64,000 bases of DNA from DASSJM01 sp049587975 (GTDB taxonomy: Bacteria; Actinomycetota; UBA4738; HRBIN12): positions 26,764 through 90,763 of the forward strand of contig JBAVEY010000149.1 of the NCBI GenBank assembly GCA_049587975.1, written 5' to 3'. This document shows, one piece after another, positions 1-8,190 of the stretch (positions within the stretch are counted from its first letter, which is position 1; every line of letters starts with the position of its first letter). Both the position numbers and the translations under genes were made by a program. The notes under the pieces are model-generated. The model saw only the letters and a program-made list of their open reading frames with translations. It was not told the origin of the DNA and searched no databases.

Positions 1-300
1 ATCCTGCACTCGACGGGGTTGTCCTGCCCGATGCGCTGCCCCAAGAACCTGCGGAACGGCCCGTGCGGCGGCACGCTGTTGAACGGCAACTGCGAGGTCC
101 TCCCCGAGATGAAGTGCGTGTGGGTCTCCGCCTGGGAGGACGCGCAGCGGCTCCCGCTGTGGCGCGACCACATCCGACATGTCGAGCCGCCGGTCGACTG
201 GCGGCTCCAGGGCACGTCGTCGTGGGAGAACCTCGTGACCGGGCGGGACCGGCGGTTCCCAGCCGGGTGGACCGAACCGAAGGCCGGATCCTCCGCGTGA
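1..300 (+). CDS. MetV-like methylenetetrahydrofolate reductase C-terminal-domain protein (5' end outside window)
   Basis: The frame is open from base 1 with no start in view, so this is the 3' end of a gene that begins upstream. The visible ~99 residues carry the Cys-rich signature CPMRCPKNLRNGPCGGT followed by further cysteines. That is the hallmark of the zinc-binding MTHFR C-terminal family (MetV), known to partner a short MetF in 5,10-methylenetetrahydrofolate reduction. metF follows 10 nt downstream, so the pair is very probably one operon acting in C1-folate metabolism. A TTG at 19-21 could be read as a start, but it would cut into the conserved Cys motif, so a partial gene is preferred. 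Confidence 0.8.
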   Translation: MLHSTGLSCPMRCPKNLRNGPCGGTLLNGNCEVLPEMKCVWVSAWEDAQRLPLWRDHIRHVEPPVDWRLQGTSSWENLVTGRDRRFPAGWTEPKAGSSA

Positions 301-310
301 CGCCCGGGTC

Positions 311-1258
311 ATGACGGAGCGGGCTCCATACAGCGAGCTCCACCGCTTGCTCCTGGCCGGGGAGTTCGTCGTCACGGCCGAGATGCAGACGAGCGACTCG
401 GCCGATCCCGCTCACGTGATCGGTCTCGCCGAGACCCTCAAGAGCACCGTGGACGCGGTGAACTGCACCGACAACAGCGCGGCCCACGCGCACATCTCGG
501 CGATGGCCGCCGCGCGCCTCCTGATCGAGGACGGCCTCGAACCCGTGATGCAGTTCGTCTGCCGGGACCGGAACCGGCTCGCGCTCCAGGCGGACCTGCT
601 CGGCGCGGCCGCCCTCGGCGTCCGCAACGTCGTGTGCATGACCGGCGACGACGTGAGCGCCGGCGACCACCCGGAGACCAAGCCCATCTATGACATCGAC
701 TCGGTTCACCTGATCCGGACGGCCAGGCTCATGCGGGACGAGGGGACCTACCTGTCCGGACGGGGCCTCACCCACGCACCCGGATTCCTGATCGGCGCGG
801 TCGAGAACCCGTTCGCGCCGCCCCTTCGGTTCCGGCCCATGCGGCTGGGGACGAAGATCGAGGCCGGGGCCGAGTTCATCCAGACGCAGATCTGCTTCAA
901 CCTGGAGAGGATGCGGATCTTCATGGCCCGGTGCGGCGAGCTGGGGCTGCTCGACCACGTCTGGGTGCTAGCGGGGGTGTTCGTGCCGAGCTCGGCGTCG
1001 GGGACCCGGTACCTGCGCGACCACGTGCCCGGCGTGGACGTCCCGGGCGAGGTGATCGAGCGCATGGACGGTGTCCCGCGCGAGCGTCAGAAGGAGGAGG
1101 GCATCCGGATCGCGCTCGAGGTCGTGGAGGCGGTGCGGCAGATCCCGGGGGTGTCGGGGATCCACCTGATGACCATCAACCACGAGGAGGCGATCCCGAA
1201 GGTGGTCGAGGGGGCCGGCTTGCTGCCACGCCCCGTCGCCGCGGGCCCGGTCCCGTGA
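311..1258 (+). CDS. metF: Methylenetetrahydrofolate reductase (MetF)
   Basis: A 315-residue protein of the FAD-dependent MTHFR TIM-barrel family, about the length of single-domain bacterial enzymes. It reduces 5,10-methylene-THF to 5-methyl-THF for methionine synthesis or a corrinoid methyl branch. Family features are visible: the early EMQTSDSADP strand, a VNCTDNSAA segment, a QFVCRDRNR segment (~residues 78-86) and a VVCMTGDD strand (~106-113). The ATG start lies 10 nt after the MetV-like stop. The MetV-MetF pairing is typical of actinobacteria and acetogens and differs from the E. coli stand-alone MetF. The specific electron donor cannot be told from sequence. Confidence 0.9.
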   Translation: MTERAPYSELHRLLLAGEFVVTAEMQTSDSADPAHVIGLAETLKSTVDAVNCTDNSAAHAHISAMAAARLLIEDGLEPVMQFVCRDRNRLALQADLLGAAALGVRNVVCMTGDDVSAGDHPETKPIYDIDSVHLIRTARLMRDEGTYLSGRGLTHAPGFLIGAVENPFAPPLRFRPMRLGTKIEAGAEFIQTQICFNLERMRIFMARCGELGLLDHVWVLAGVFVPSSASGTRYLRDHVPGVDVPGEVIERMDGVPRERQKEEGIRIALEVVEAVRQIPGVSGIHLMTINHEEAIPKVVEGAGLLPRPVAAGPVP

Positions 1259-1362
1259 CCCTTTCGCGCAGCCCCTGCGCCGCTCTCGTGACGTTCCCCG
1301 CGACTGGGTGAACGTCCGGGCGCCGGGTGTCGAATGCCGGCTGAACCCGACAGACTGGAGCC

Positions 1363-2472
1363 ATGACCATGAGGCGTGCCCTCCTCGCGCTCGGCGCCGT
1401 AGCGGCGTTGGCGCTGTCCGCGTGCACCACGGGAAACACCAACACCACGCAACCCCAGATGAACGGCTCTCCGGCGGCCAATTTCCCCTCCTCTCAGCCG
1501 ATGCTCTCGAGCGGCAAGGATGCCGTCGTGAACGTGGTACACAGCGTCCTGCCGGCGGTCGTGAACGTCGTCGTCGACACCGGCGCCGGTCAAGGGGAGG
1601 GCACGGGGTTCATCGTGCGCTCGGACGGCATCATCGTGACGAACTACCACGTGGTCGAGAACGCCTCGAAGGTTACGGTGCTGACGTCGGCGGACGACCC
1701 CGTTCAGTACGACGCGCGGGTGATCGGGGGCGACGTGGGGGCTGACCTGGCGGTTCTGGACATCGATGCCAGCGACCTGCCGACCGTGACGCTCGGCGAC
1801 TCGGATGCCCTGCAGCTGGGGCAGCGCGTCGTCGCGGTGGGATACGCCCTCGGCCTCGAGGGCGGCCCCTCGGTGACCGCGGGGATCGTCTCCTCGCTGA
1901 CGCGGCAGATCGACGTCCAGGACAGGGGATGTCCCGTCTCGGAGTGTGGCGCCGATCAGACGCGCGTCTACGACCACGTGATCCAGACCGATGCGGCCAT
2001 CAACCCTGGGAACTCCGGTGGACCGCTGCTCAACATGGACGGGCAGGTCGTCGGGATCAACTCGGCGGGTGCGAACCAGGCCGAGAACATCGGGTTCGCG
2101 ATCCAGATCGATTCGGTCAAGCCGACGATCTTCCAGGCCGCCGAGCACCCGTCACAGCCCGTGGCGTTCATGGGGATCAGCTCCGGCCCGGCCTCCGACC
2201 CGCAGGTCCAGTTCCAGTTCGCTCCGCCCGTGGATCAGGGCGCTGTCATCGTCGATGTCGTGGGCGGCGGCCCCGCCGACGACGCGGGGATCGTCGTCGG
2301 TGACACCATCGTGCGGTTCGACGGCCGGACGGTGACCGACTCCGAACAGCTCGGCGGGCTGATCCATTCGCATCGGCCAGGCGACGAGGTCAGCGTAGGG
2401 ATCGTCCACGCCGATGGTTCCCAGGACGAGGTCACGGTCACGCTGGGCGTGAACCCGGTCCCGACCGCCTGA
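1363..2472 (+). CDS. HtrA/DegP-like trypsin-fold serine protease, lipoprotein, with PDZ domain
   Basis: A 369-residue protein. It begins with a lipoprotein signal peptide (residues 1-20) and lipobox LSAC with Cys21, so it is probably anchored outside the membrane. A Thr/Asn/Pro-rich linker leads to a trypsin-like domain with an intact triad: His96 (NYHVVEN), Asp128 (GADLAVLD) and Ser218 (GNSGGP). A PDZ domain spans about 265-360. HtrA proteases degrade or chaperone misfolded envelope proteins. Cys190 and Cys195 in the loop before the active Ser could form a disulfide. ATG 1363 has GGAG just upstream; ATG 1369 is an alternative. It appears monocistronic. Confidence 0.9.
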   Translation: MTMRRALLALGAVAALALSACTTGNTNTTQPQMNGSPAANFPSSQPMLSSGKDAVVNVVHSVLPAVVNVVVDTGAGQGEGTGFIVRSDGIIVTNYHVVENASKVTVLTSADDPVQYDARVIGGDVGADLAVLDIDASDLPTVTLGDSDALQLGQRVVAVGYALGLEGGPSVTAGIVSSLTRQIDVQDRGCPVSECGADQTRVYDHVIQTDAAINPGNSGGPLLNMDGQVVGINSAGANQAENIGFAIQIDSVKPTIFQAAEHPSQPVAFMGISSGPASDPQVQFQFAPPVDQGAVIVDVVGGGPADDAGIVVGDTIVRFDGRTVTDSEQLGGLIHSHRPGDEVSVGIVHADGSQDEVTVTLGVNPVPTA

Positions 2473-2507
2473 TCCAGAGCGTGGCGGCCCCTGCCCCGGT
2501 GGTGCGC

Positions 2508-2513
2508 TAGCCT
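2508..2513 (+). promoter_or_regulatory. -10 hexamer TAGCCT for the Ubl-TtuA gene (leaderless)
   Basis: TAGCCT lies 7 nt before GTG 2521, so transcription would start at or next to the start codon. There is no Shine-Dalgarno sequence and no convincing -35 box. Confidence 0.5.
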
Positions 2514-2520
2514 GACCTGC

Positions 2521-3723
2521 GTGAAGGTGAGGCTCCGCAACCCCGACCGGGAGGTCGAGCTCGCCGGCGGTCGCAAGATCCACGACGTCCTCGGTGAGCT
2601 GGGCATCAACCCCGACACCGTGCTCGTGATCCGCGAGCGCGAGCTGCTCACGCGCGAGGACCGCGTCGCGGAGGCCGACGTCATCGAGGTCCGACCGGTG
2701 ATCAGCGGCGGCGCCCGCGTCGAGAACCGGATGAAGTGCCGGCGCTGCAAGGCGCCGGCGGTGGTCGAGATCCGCCGGCACAACGCGGCCTTCTGCGCCG
2801 ACTGCTTCCTGCGCCACGTGCGCGAGCAGGTCAGACGGGCGATCGGGGCGCACGACATGTTCGTGGCATCCGACCGGATCCTCGTAGCGGTCTCCGGCGG
2901 CAAGGACTCGCTCGCGCTCTGGGACGTGCTGCTCGAACTCGGCTACCGGGCGGATGGACTCTACCTGGGCCTCGGGATCGGCGAGTACTCGGACCGGTCG
3001 CACGACCTCGCGGCGACGTTCGCCCGCGAGCGCGGCGCCCATCTCGTCGAGGTGGATCTTGCCCGCGACTACGGGTTCGACGTCCCAACCGCCGGACGCA
3101 AGGGCTCGCGCTCGACGTGCGCGGTCTGCGGCCTATCCAAGCGGTACGTCTTCAACCGGACCGCTCGCGAGGGCGGGTACGACGTGATCGCGACGGGCCA
3201 CAACCTGGACGACGAGGCGGCCACGCTCCTCGGGAACACCTTGCGGTGGCAGACCGACTACATCGCGCGCCAGTCCCCGGTGCTCCCCGCGGAGGAGGGG
3301 TTCGCCCGCAAGGTCAAGCCCTTGTACCGCCTGTCGGAGCTCGAGACCGCCGCGTTCGCGTTCCTGCGCGGGATCGACTACGTGGTCGAGGAGTGCCCGC
3401 TGGTCGGCGGGAACACGCAGCTCCGCTACAAGGAGGCCATGAACCAGCTCGAGTCGACCTCTCCGGGAACCAAGGCGCAGTTCCTCTTCGGCTACCTCGA
3501 GCGCGCCGCCCCGCTCTTCGCGACACAGGACGACGTGCGGCTCGTCGGGTGCGAACGCTGCGGCCAGCCGACCACCGGTCGTTTCTGTGCCTTCTGCCGC
3601 GCGCAGGCCCAGATCCTGGGCGAGCGGCTCGAGGCGCCCCGGGACGCAGGTGATCGCGAGACGGCCGCGCAGCTTTCCGAGGAGGTCCTTCCCGTCGAGA
3701 TCTTCGGGGCGGCCAACCGGTGA
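2521..3723 (+). CDS. Ubiquitin-like (ThiS/MoaD) domain fused to TtuA/Ncs6-type tRNA 2-thiolation enzyme
   Basis: A 400-residue fusion. Residues 1-64 form a ThiS/MoaD-like beta-grasp sulfur-carrier domain ending in Gly63-Gly64, but the chain continues. The rest matches the TtuA/Ncs6/TtcA PP-loop family: zinc site 1 (Cys73, Cys76, Cys92, Cys95), PP-loop SGGKDS (125-130), TCAVCG with Cys200 and Cys203, GHNLDDEA (226-233), Cys292 in EECPL, and zinc site 2 (Cys344, Cys347, Cys356, Cys359). In TtuA, three equivalent cysteines hold an Fe-S cluster used to move sulfur from the TtuB thiocarboxylate to tRNA U54. There is no stop between the domains, although Met71 (2731) could allow internal initiation. 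It overlaps trmI by 4 nt. Confidence 0.85.
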   Translation: MKVRLRNPDREVELAGGRKIHDVLGELGINPDTVLVIRERELLTREDRVAEADVIEVRPVISGGARVENRMKCRRCKAPAVVEIRRHNAAFCADCFLRHVREQVRRAIGAHDMFVASDRILVAVSGGKDSLALWDVLLELGYRADGLYLGLGIGEYSDRSHDLAATFARERGAHLVEVDLARDYGFDVPTAGRKGSRSTCAVCGLSKRYVFNRTAREGGYDVIATGHNLDDEAATLLGNTLRWQTDYIARQSPVLPAEEGFARKVKPLYRLSELETAAFAFLRGIDYVVEECPLVGGNTQLRYKEAMNQLESTSPGTKAQFLFGYLERAAPLFATQDDVRLVGCERCGQPTTGRFCAFCRAQAQILGERLEAPRDAGDRETAAQLSEEVLPVEIFGAANR

Positions 3724-4496
3724 TCGGACCCTTCGAGGCGGGCGAGAAGATCCTGTTGGTGGATCAGCGGGACCGCAGGTACCTGCTCACGCTCCAACAC
3801 GGCGTGACCTGGCACTCGCACGGCGGTGGGCTGCCGCACGACCTGCTGATCGGGTCCGCCGAGGGCACCCTGGTGCACTCGGCGACCGGGATGGCCTTCC
3901 GGGCGTTCCGCCCGCGGATGGCCGACTTCGTGCTGAAGATGCCGCGGGGCGCGCAGGTCGTCTACCCGAAGGACGTGGGCGCGATCCTGGTCGGTGCCGA
4001 CGTCTTCCCCGGATCGCGGGTCCTGGAAGCGGGGACGGGTTCGGGCTCGCTGACGCTCGCCTTGTGCCGCGCGACCGGCCCCGAGGGCCGGGTCGTCTCC
4101 TATGACCTCCGACCCGAGTTCCAGGCCGGTGCCGCCCGGAACATCGAGTCGTTCTTCGGGAAGATGCCCGACTGGCTCGAGCTCCGCGGCGGCGACGTCC
4201 GCGAGATCGCCGGGAGCGGCGAGATCTTCGACCGCGCGATCTTGGACCTGCCGGAGCCCTGGGCGATGCTCGAGCCGCTCGCGAGCGCCCTGCCCGCGGG
4301 AGCGATCGTGTGCGGGTACCTGCCCACGACCAACCAGGTGCAGGAGCTGGTACTCGCGTTGGGACGCAACGGGTACGAGCATCTGGAGACCTTCGAGGTG
4401 CTGCACCGGTCCTGGCATGTGACGGCCCGGAGCGTCCGGCCGGATCAGCGCATGGTCGCGCACACGGGGTTCATCACCTTGGCTCGTCGCATCTGA
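3720..4496 (+). CDS. trmI: tRNA (adenine-58-N1)-methyltransferase TrmI
   Basis: A 258-residue class I SAM methyltransferase that makes m1A58 in the tRNA T-loop. It has the TrmI N-terminal beta domain (1-70), the PKD segment (83-85), SAM motif EAGTGSG (103-109) and the DLPEPWAML segment typical of the family. GTG 3720 overlaps the stop of the Ubl-TtuA gene by 4 nt, so the two are co-translated. In Thermus, m1A58 is known to favour 2-thiolation at position 54, so the pairing makes biochemical sense. trmI close to mpa is also the mycobacterial arrangement. Confidence 0.92.
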   Translation: MIGPFEAGEKILLVDQRDRRYLLTLQHGVTWHSHGGGLPHDLLIGSAEGTLVHSATGMAFRAFRPRMADFVLKMPRGAQVVYPKDVGAILVGADVFPGSRVLEAGTGSGSLTLALCRATGPEGRVVSYDLRPEFQAGAARNIESFFGKMPDWLELRGGDVREIAGSGEIFDRAILDLPEPWAMLEPLASALPAGAIVCGYLPTTNQVQELVLALGRNGYEHLETFEVLHRSWHVTARSVRPDQRMVAHTGFITLARRI

Positions 4497-4620
4497 CAGG
4501 CCTCAGGTAAGGCGTCCGAGCGGCCGACAACCGTATCCATAGGCCAGAAGACGTCCCCCGAACCTCACCGATCGAGGGCGGGGCCGGGGGTATGCTTCCG
4601 CACCGCGGGAGGTGAAGGAG

Positions 4621-6372
4621 ATGCCGGAGCCGGATCCACGCGAACAACAGGAACAGCACGAGAAGCAGGTCCACGAACTGCAGACGCAGGTCCGCTTCCT
4701 CGAGGACGAGGTCTCGCTGCTGCGACGCCGGCTCACGAACGCTCCCCGTCAGGTCAAGCTGCTCGAGGACAAGCTCCTCGAGGCTCGGTCGGATCTCTCC
4801 CGCGCGCTCGGCCAGAACGAGAAGCTCGCCGGCACCCTGCAGGCCGAGAAGGAGCGGATCGAAGGGCTGCGTGAGGAGGTCGAGAAGCTGAGCCAGCCCC
4901 CCGCGTCATTCGGCGTGTACCTGACGTCCAACGACGACGGCTCGGTGGACGTGTTCACGGCGGGGCGCAAGATGCGGGTCAACGTCTCGCCGGACGTGGA
5001 GGCCGACCGGCTGCATAAGGGCGCCGAGGTGATCCTGAACGAGGCCCTGAACGTCGTGGACGTGCTCACGCCCGATCGGGCCGGGGAGGTCGTGAAGGTC
5101 AAGGACCGGCTCGGCGACGATCGCGTGATCGTGGTCGGCCGTGGCGACGAGGAGCTCGTCGCCACGCTCGGGACGTCGTTGTTGGGAGAGCAGATCCGCG
5201 CGGGGGACCCCCTCCTGATCGACCCCCGGTCCAACGTGGCGCTCGAGAAGCTGCCGAAGGAAGAGGTCGAGGAACTGGTTCTCGAAGAGGTCCCCGACGT
5301 CTCCTACGAGGACATCGGCGGACTCGAGGGCCAGATCGAGGCGATCCGTGACGCGGTGGAGCTGCCCTTCCTGTACGCGGAGCTCTTCCAGGAGCACCAG
5401 CTCGAGGCGCCGAAGGGCGTGCTGCTGTACGGGCCGCCGGGGTGCGGCAAGACCCTGATCGCCAAGGCCGTGGCGAAGTCGTTGGCCGACAAGGTGCGGG
5501 AGCGCACAGGACGCCAGGACGCGCACTCGTACTTCCTCAACATCAAGGGGCCCGAGCTGCTGAACAAGTACGTGGGCGAGACCGAGCGCCAGATCCGTCA
5601 GATCTTCCAGCGGGCGAAGGAACGGAGCGAGGAGGGCCTGCCGGTCATCGTGTTCTTCGACGAGATGGACTCGATCTTCCGGACCCGCGGCACGGGGATC
5701 TCGAGCGACGTGGAGTCGACGATCGTGCCCCAACTCCTGTCGGAGCTCGACGGGGTCGAGACCCTGAAGAACGTGATCGTGATCGGCGCGTCGAACCGCG
5801 AGGACCTGATCGATCCCGCGATCCTGCGCCCCGGGCGCCTCGACGTGAAGATCAAGATCGAGCGCCCCGACGCCGCCCAGGCGGGCGACATCATGGGGAA
5901 GTACCTCAACCCTTCCGTGCCGATCCACCCCGAGGACGTGGCCCGCGCCAACGGCGACCTGAACACCGCGACCAAGCGGATGATCCAATCCACGGTGGAC
6001 CGGATGTACTCGGAGGCGGAGGACAACCGGTTCCTGGAGGTGACCTACGCGAGCGGCGACAAGGAGATCCTGTACTTCAAGGACTTCAACTCGGGCGCGA
6101 TGATCGAGAACATCGTGCGCCGCGCGAAGAAGGAGGCGATCAAGCGCTTCCTGTCGACGGGCGAGAAGGGGATCAAGGCCGAGGACCTGACGCACGCGAT
6201 CCGAGACGAGTTCAAGGAGAACGAGGATCTGCCGAACACGACGAACCCCGATGACTGGGCGCGGATCTCGGGTAAGAAGGGCGAGCGGATCGTGTACGTC
6301 CGGACCCTCCTCGGCGACGGGGACGGCGAGGGCAGGCAGGTCGAGCGGGTCAGCGCCGGCCAGTACCTGTAA
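4621..6372 (+). CDS. mpa: Proteasome-associated AAA ATPase Mpa/ARC
   Basis: The ring ATPase that captures pupylated proteins and feeds them into the 20S core. Order of parts in the 583-residue form: N-terminal coiled coil (~7-92) that binds Pup, OB-fold region (~95-210), then the AAA module with Walker A GPPGCGKT (~271-278), Walker B VIVFFDEMD (~342-350) and a sensor stretch ending VIGASNRED. The C-terminus is GQYL, the known proteasome-docking tail. ATG 4621 has a GGGAGG site with 8-nt spacing; an in-frame GTG at 4612 would overlap that site and is less likely. dop follows after 9 nt. Confidence 0.95.
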   Translation: MPEPDPREQQEQHEKQVHELQTQVRFLEDEVSLLRRRLTNAPRQVKLLEDKLLEARSDLSRALGQNEKLAGTLQAEKERIEGLREEVEKLSQPPASFGVYLTSNDDGSVDVFTAGRKMRVNVSPDVEADRLHKGAEVILNEALNVVDVLTPDRAGEVVKVKDRLGDDRVIVVGRGDEELVATLGTSLLGEQIRAGDPLLIDPRSNVALEKLPKEEVEELVLEEVPDVSYEDIGGLEGQIEAIRDAVELPFLYAELFQEHQLEAPKGVLLYGPPGCGKTLIAKAVAKSLADKVRERTGRQDAHSYFLNIKGPELLNKYVGETERQIRQIFQRAKERSEEGLPVIVFFDEMDSIFRTRGTGISSDVESTIVPQLLSELDGVETLKNVIVIGASNREDLIDPAILRPGRLDVKIKIERPDAAQAGDIMGKYLNPSVPIHPEDVARANGDLNTATKRMIQSTVDRMYSEAEDNRFLEVTYASGDKEILYFKDFNSGAMIENIVRRAKKEAIKRFLSTGEKGIKAEDLTHAIRDEFKENEDLPNTTNPDDWARISGKKGERIVYVRTLLGDGDGEGRQVERVSAGQYL

Positions 6373-6381
6373 GGTCCCGAG

Positions 6382-7866
6382 ATGGCCATCGCGAAGGTCA
6401 TCGGTACCGAGACCGAGTACGGCATCTCCGCGGTGGCGTCGCCCGAGTTCAATCCGGTCATCTCGTCGTCGTTGCTGATCAGCACCTACGCGGGGGCGCT
6501 GCGTCGGATCCGGTGGGACTACGAGCAGGAGTCTCCGCTCCGCGACGCGCGAGGCTTCGAGCCGGTCCAGCTCCGGGAACCGTCGGAAGAGGACCTCGGG
6601 CTGGCGAACGTGATCTTGCCGAACGGCGCGCGGTACTACGTCGACCACGCCCATCCCGAGTACTCCACCCCCGAGTGCGCGACCCCGCGGGCCCTCGTGA
6701 TCCACGACAAGGCCGGCGAGCGTGTGCTCGAGCGGTCGCTCGAGGAGGTCCACCGGACGATGCCGGGCGGTCCTCGGCTCGCCGTCTACAAGAACAACAG
6801 CGACGGCAAGGGCAACTCCTACGGGACGCACGAGAACTACCTCGTCGACCGCCGGGTGCCCTTCGGGAGCCTCGTCTCCGGGCTCACCCCGTTCTTCGTG
6901 AGCCGCCAGATCTTCTGCGGCGCCGGCAAGCTCGGGGGAGAGGCGGCGTGGGACGAGCGCTCGCGCGACCGCTACCAGCTCACGCAGCGCGCCGACTTCT
7001 TCGAGGCCGAGGTTGGCTTGGAGACGACGCTCAAGCGCCCGATCATCAACACCCGCGACGAGCCGCACGCCGACCCCGAGAAGTACCGGCGGCTGCACGT
7101 GATCATCGGCGACGCGAACCTGTGCGAGGTCGCGACGCTGTTGAAGCTCGGGACGACCTCGCTGGTCCTCAAGCTGATCGAGGACGACGACGTCCCCGAT
7201 CTGACCCTCGCGTCGCCGGTGCCGTCCCTGCACGACGTGTCGCGCGATCTCACCTGCACCGGGCTCATCCGTCTCGCGGACGGCCGGAAGCTCACGGCGG
7301 TGCAGATGCAGTGGGAGTACCTCGAGCGGGCGAGGAAGTACGTCGAACAGGAGGACACCACCGCCGACAACCTCGAGGTGCTCGAGCGCTGGGAGGCCGT
7401 CCTGACGGCGCTCGAGGACGACCCGATGCAGCTGTCGCGTGAGCTCGACTGGGTCGCGAAGTACCGGCTGCTCGACGGCTATCGCGAACGTGACGGCCTG
7501 GACTGGTCCGATGCCAGGTTGCGGCTGATCGACCTCCAGTACCACGACGTCCGTCGCGACAAGGGCCTCTACCACCGGCTCGTCGCCACCGGGCAGGTGG
7601 AGCGGCTCGTCTCCGACGAGGACGTGGAGCGAGCGATCATGGAGCCACCGGAGGATACGCGCGCCTATTTCCGAGGGCGCTGCATCGCCCGGTACCCCGA
7701 CTCGATCGCCGCCGCGTCGTGGGACTCGATCATCTTCGACACCGGCGCGGACGCGCTCCAGCGCGTGCCGATGCGCGAACCCCTCCGAGGGACCAAGGAG
7801 CACGTCGACGGGGTCCTGGCGCGGGCCGGCGACGCGGGCGAGCTCGTCGAGCTGCTCCGGTCGTAG
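6382..7866 (+). CDS. dop: Depupylase/Pup deamidase Dop
   Basis: A 494-residue carboxylate-amine-ligase-fold enzyme that removes Pup from substrates and, where needed, deamidates Pup-Gln. The nucleotide/metal motif GTETEYGI is at 8-15. A YYVDHAHPEYSTPEC segment carries Asp88, aligned with the catalytic Asp of the family. The Dop-specific insertion (the loop absent from PafA) is visible at ~38-75, which separates it from its paralogue pafA. Other shared signatures are NNSDGKGNSYGTHENY and the INTRDEPHAD segment. The Pup encoded next door already ends in Glu, so the essential activity here is probably depupylation only. Confidence 0.95.
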   Translation: MAIAKVIGTETEYGISAVASPEFNPVISSSLLISTYAGALRRIRWDYEQESPLRDARGFEPVQLREPSEEDLGLANVILPNGARYYVDHAHPEYSTPECATPRALVIHDKAGERVLERSLEEVHRTMPGGPRLAVYKNNSDGKGNSYGTHENYLVDRRVPFGSLVSGLTPFFVSRQIFCGAGKLGGEAAWDERSRDRYQLTQRADFFEAEVGLETTLKRPIINTRDEPHADPEKYRRLHVIIGDANLCEVATLLKLGTTSLVLKLIEDDDVPDLTLASPVPSLHDVSRDLTCTGLIRLADGRKLTAVQMQWEYLERARKYVEQEDTTADNLEVLERWEAVLTALEDDPMQLSRELDWVAKYRLLDGYRERDGLDWSDARLRLIDLQYHDVRRDKGLYHRLVATGQVERLVSDEDVERAIMEPPEDTRAYFRGRCIARYPDSIAAASWDSIIFDTGADALQRVPMREPLRGTKEHVDGVLARAGDAGELVELLRS

Positions 7867-7879
7867 CGTTCGGCGCGGG

Positions 7880-7885
7880 TAGAAT
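7880..7885 (+). promoter_or_regulatory. Possible -10 (TAGAAT) before pup
   Basis: A good -10 match in the 123-nt dop-pup gap, but no recognisable -35 box 16-18 nt upstream. It could give pup-prcBA a transcript separate from mpa-dop. Confidence 0.35.
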
Positions 7886-7946
7886 CGCGGGACCTGGCGG
7901 CGCCGGATCGAGCGCGGCGGTGAGCGTGCCGGTCGTAGGTGGAGTC

Positions 7947-7982
7947 GGACGTGCCAGGCGGACGTGCCGGGCGGACGTAAGG
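7947..7982 (+). repeat. Imperfect 13-bp tandem repeat in the pup leader
   Basis: Units starting GGACGTGCC occur at 7947-7959 and 7960-7972 (one mismatch), with a partial third copy from 7973 that runs into the pup ribosome-binding site AAGGAG. The function is unknown; it may be simple slippage. Confidence 0.6.
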
Positions 7983-7989
7983 AGCGGCC

Positions 7990-8190
7990 GTGCCTCAGGA
8001 GCAGGAGCAGAAGAAGACCCAGAAGCGATCCGGCGGCGGCTCGGATGACGAGGCCGGCCAGGTCTCCTCGGCCGCCAAGGGCGAGAAGCTGAAGGAGGAG
8101 ATGGACGACATCCTCGACGAGATCGACTCCGTCCTGGAGGAGAACGCCGAGGAATTCGTCAAGTCGTACGTCCAGAAGGGCGGCGAATGA
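7990..8190 (+). CDS. pup: Prokaryotic ubiquitin-like protein Pup, Glu-terminal form
   Basis: 66 residues, acidic and lysine-rich, predicted disordered with a central helix (about 30-55, segment EMDDILDEIDSVLEENAEEF) that binds Mpa. It ends KGGE, so the C-terminal Glu used for isopeptide ligation is encoded directly and no Gln deamidation is needed. GTG 7990 is preceded by AAGGAG at good spacing. Its stop overlaps the prcB start (ATGA), coupling the tag to the core protease. Confidence 0.95.
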   Translation: MPQEQEQKKTQKRSGGGSDDEAGQVSSAAKGEKLKEEMDDILDEIDSVLEENAEEFVKSYVQKGGE

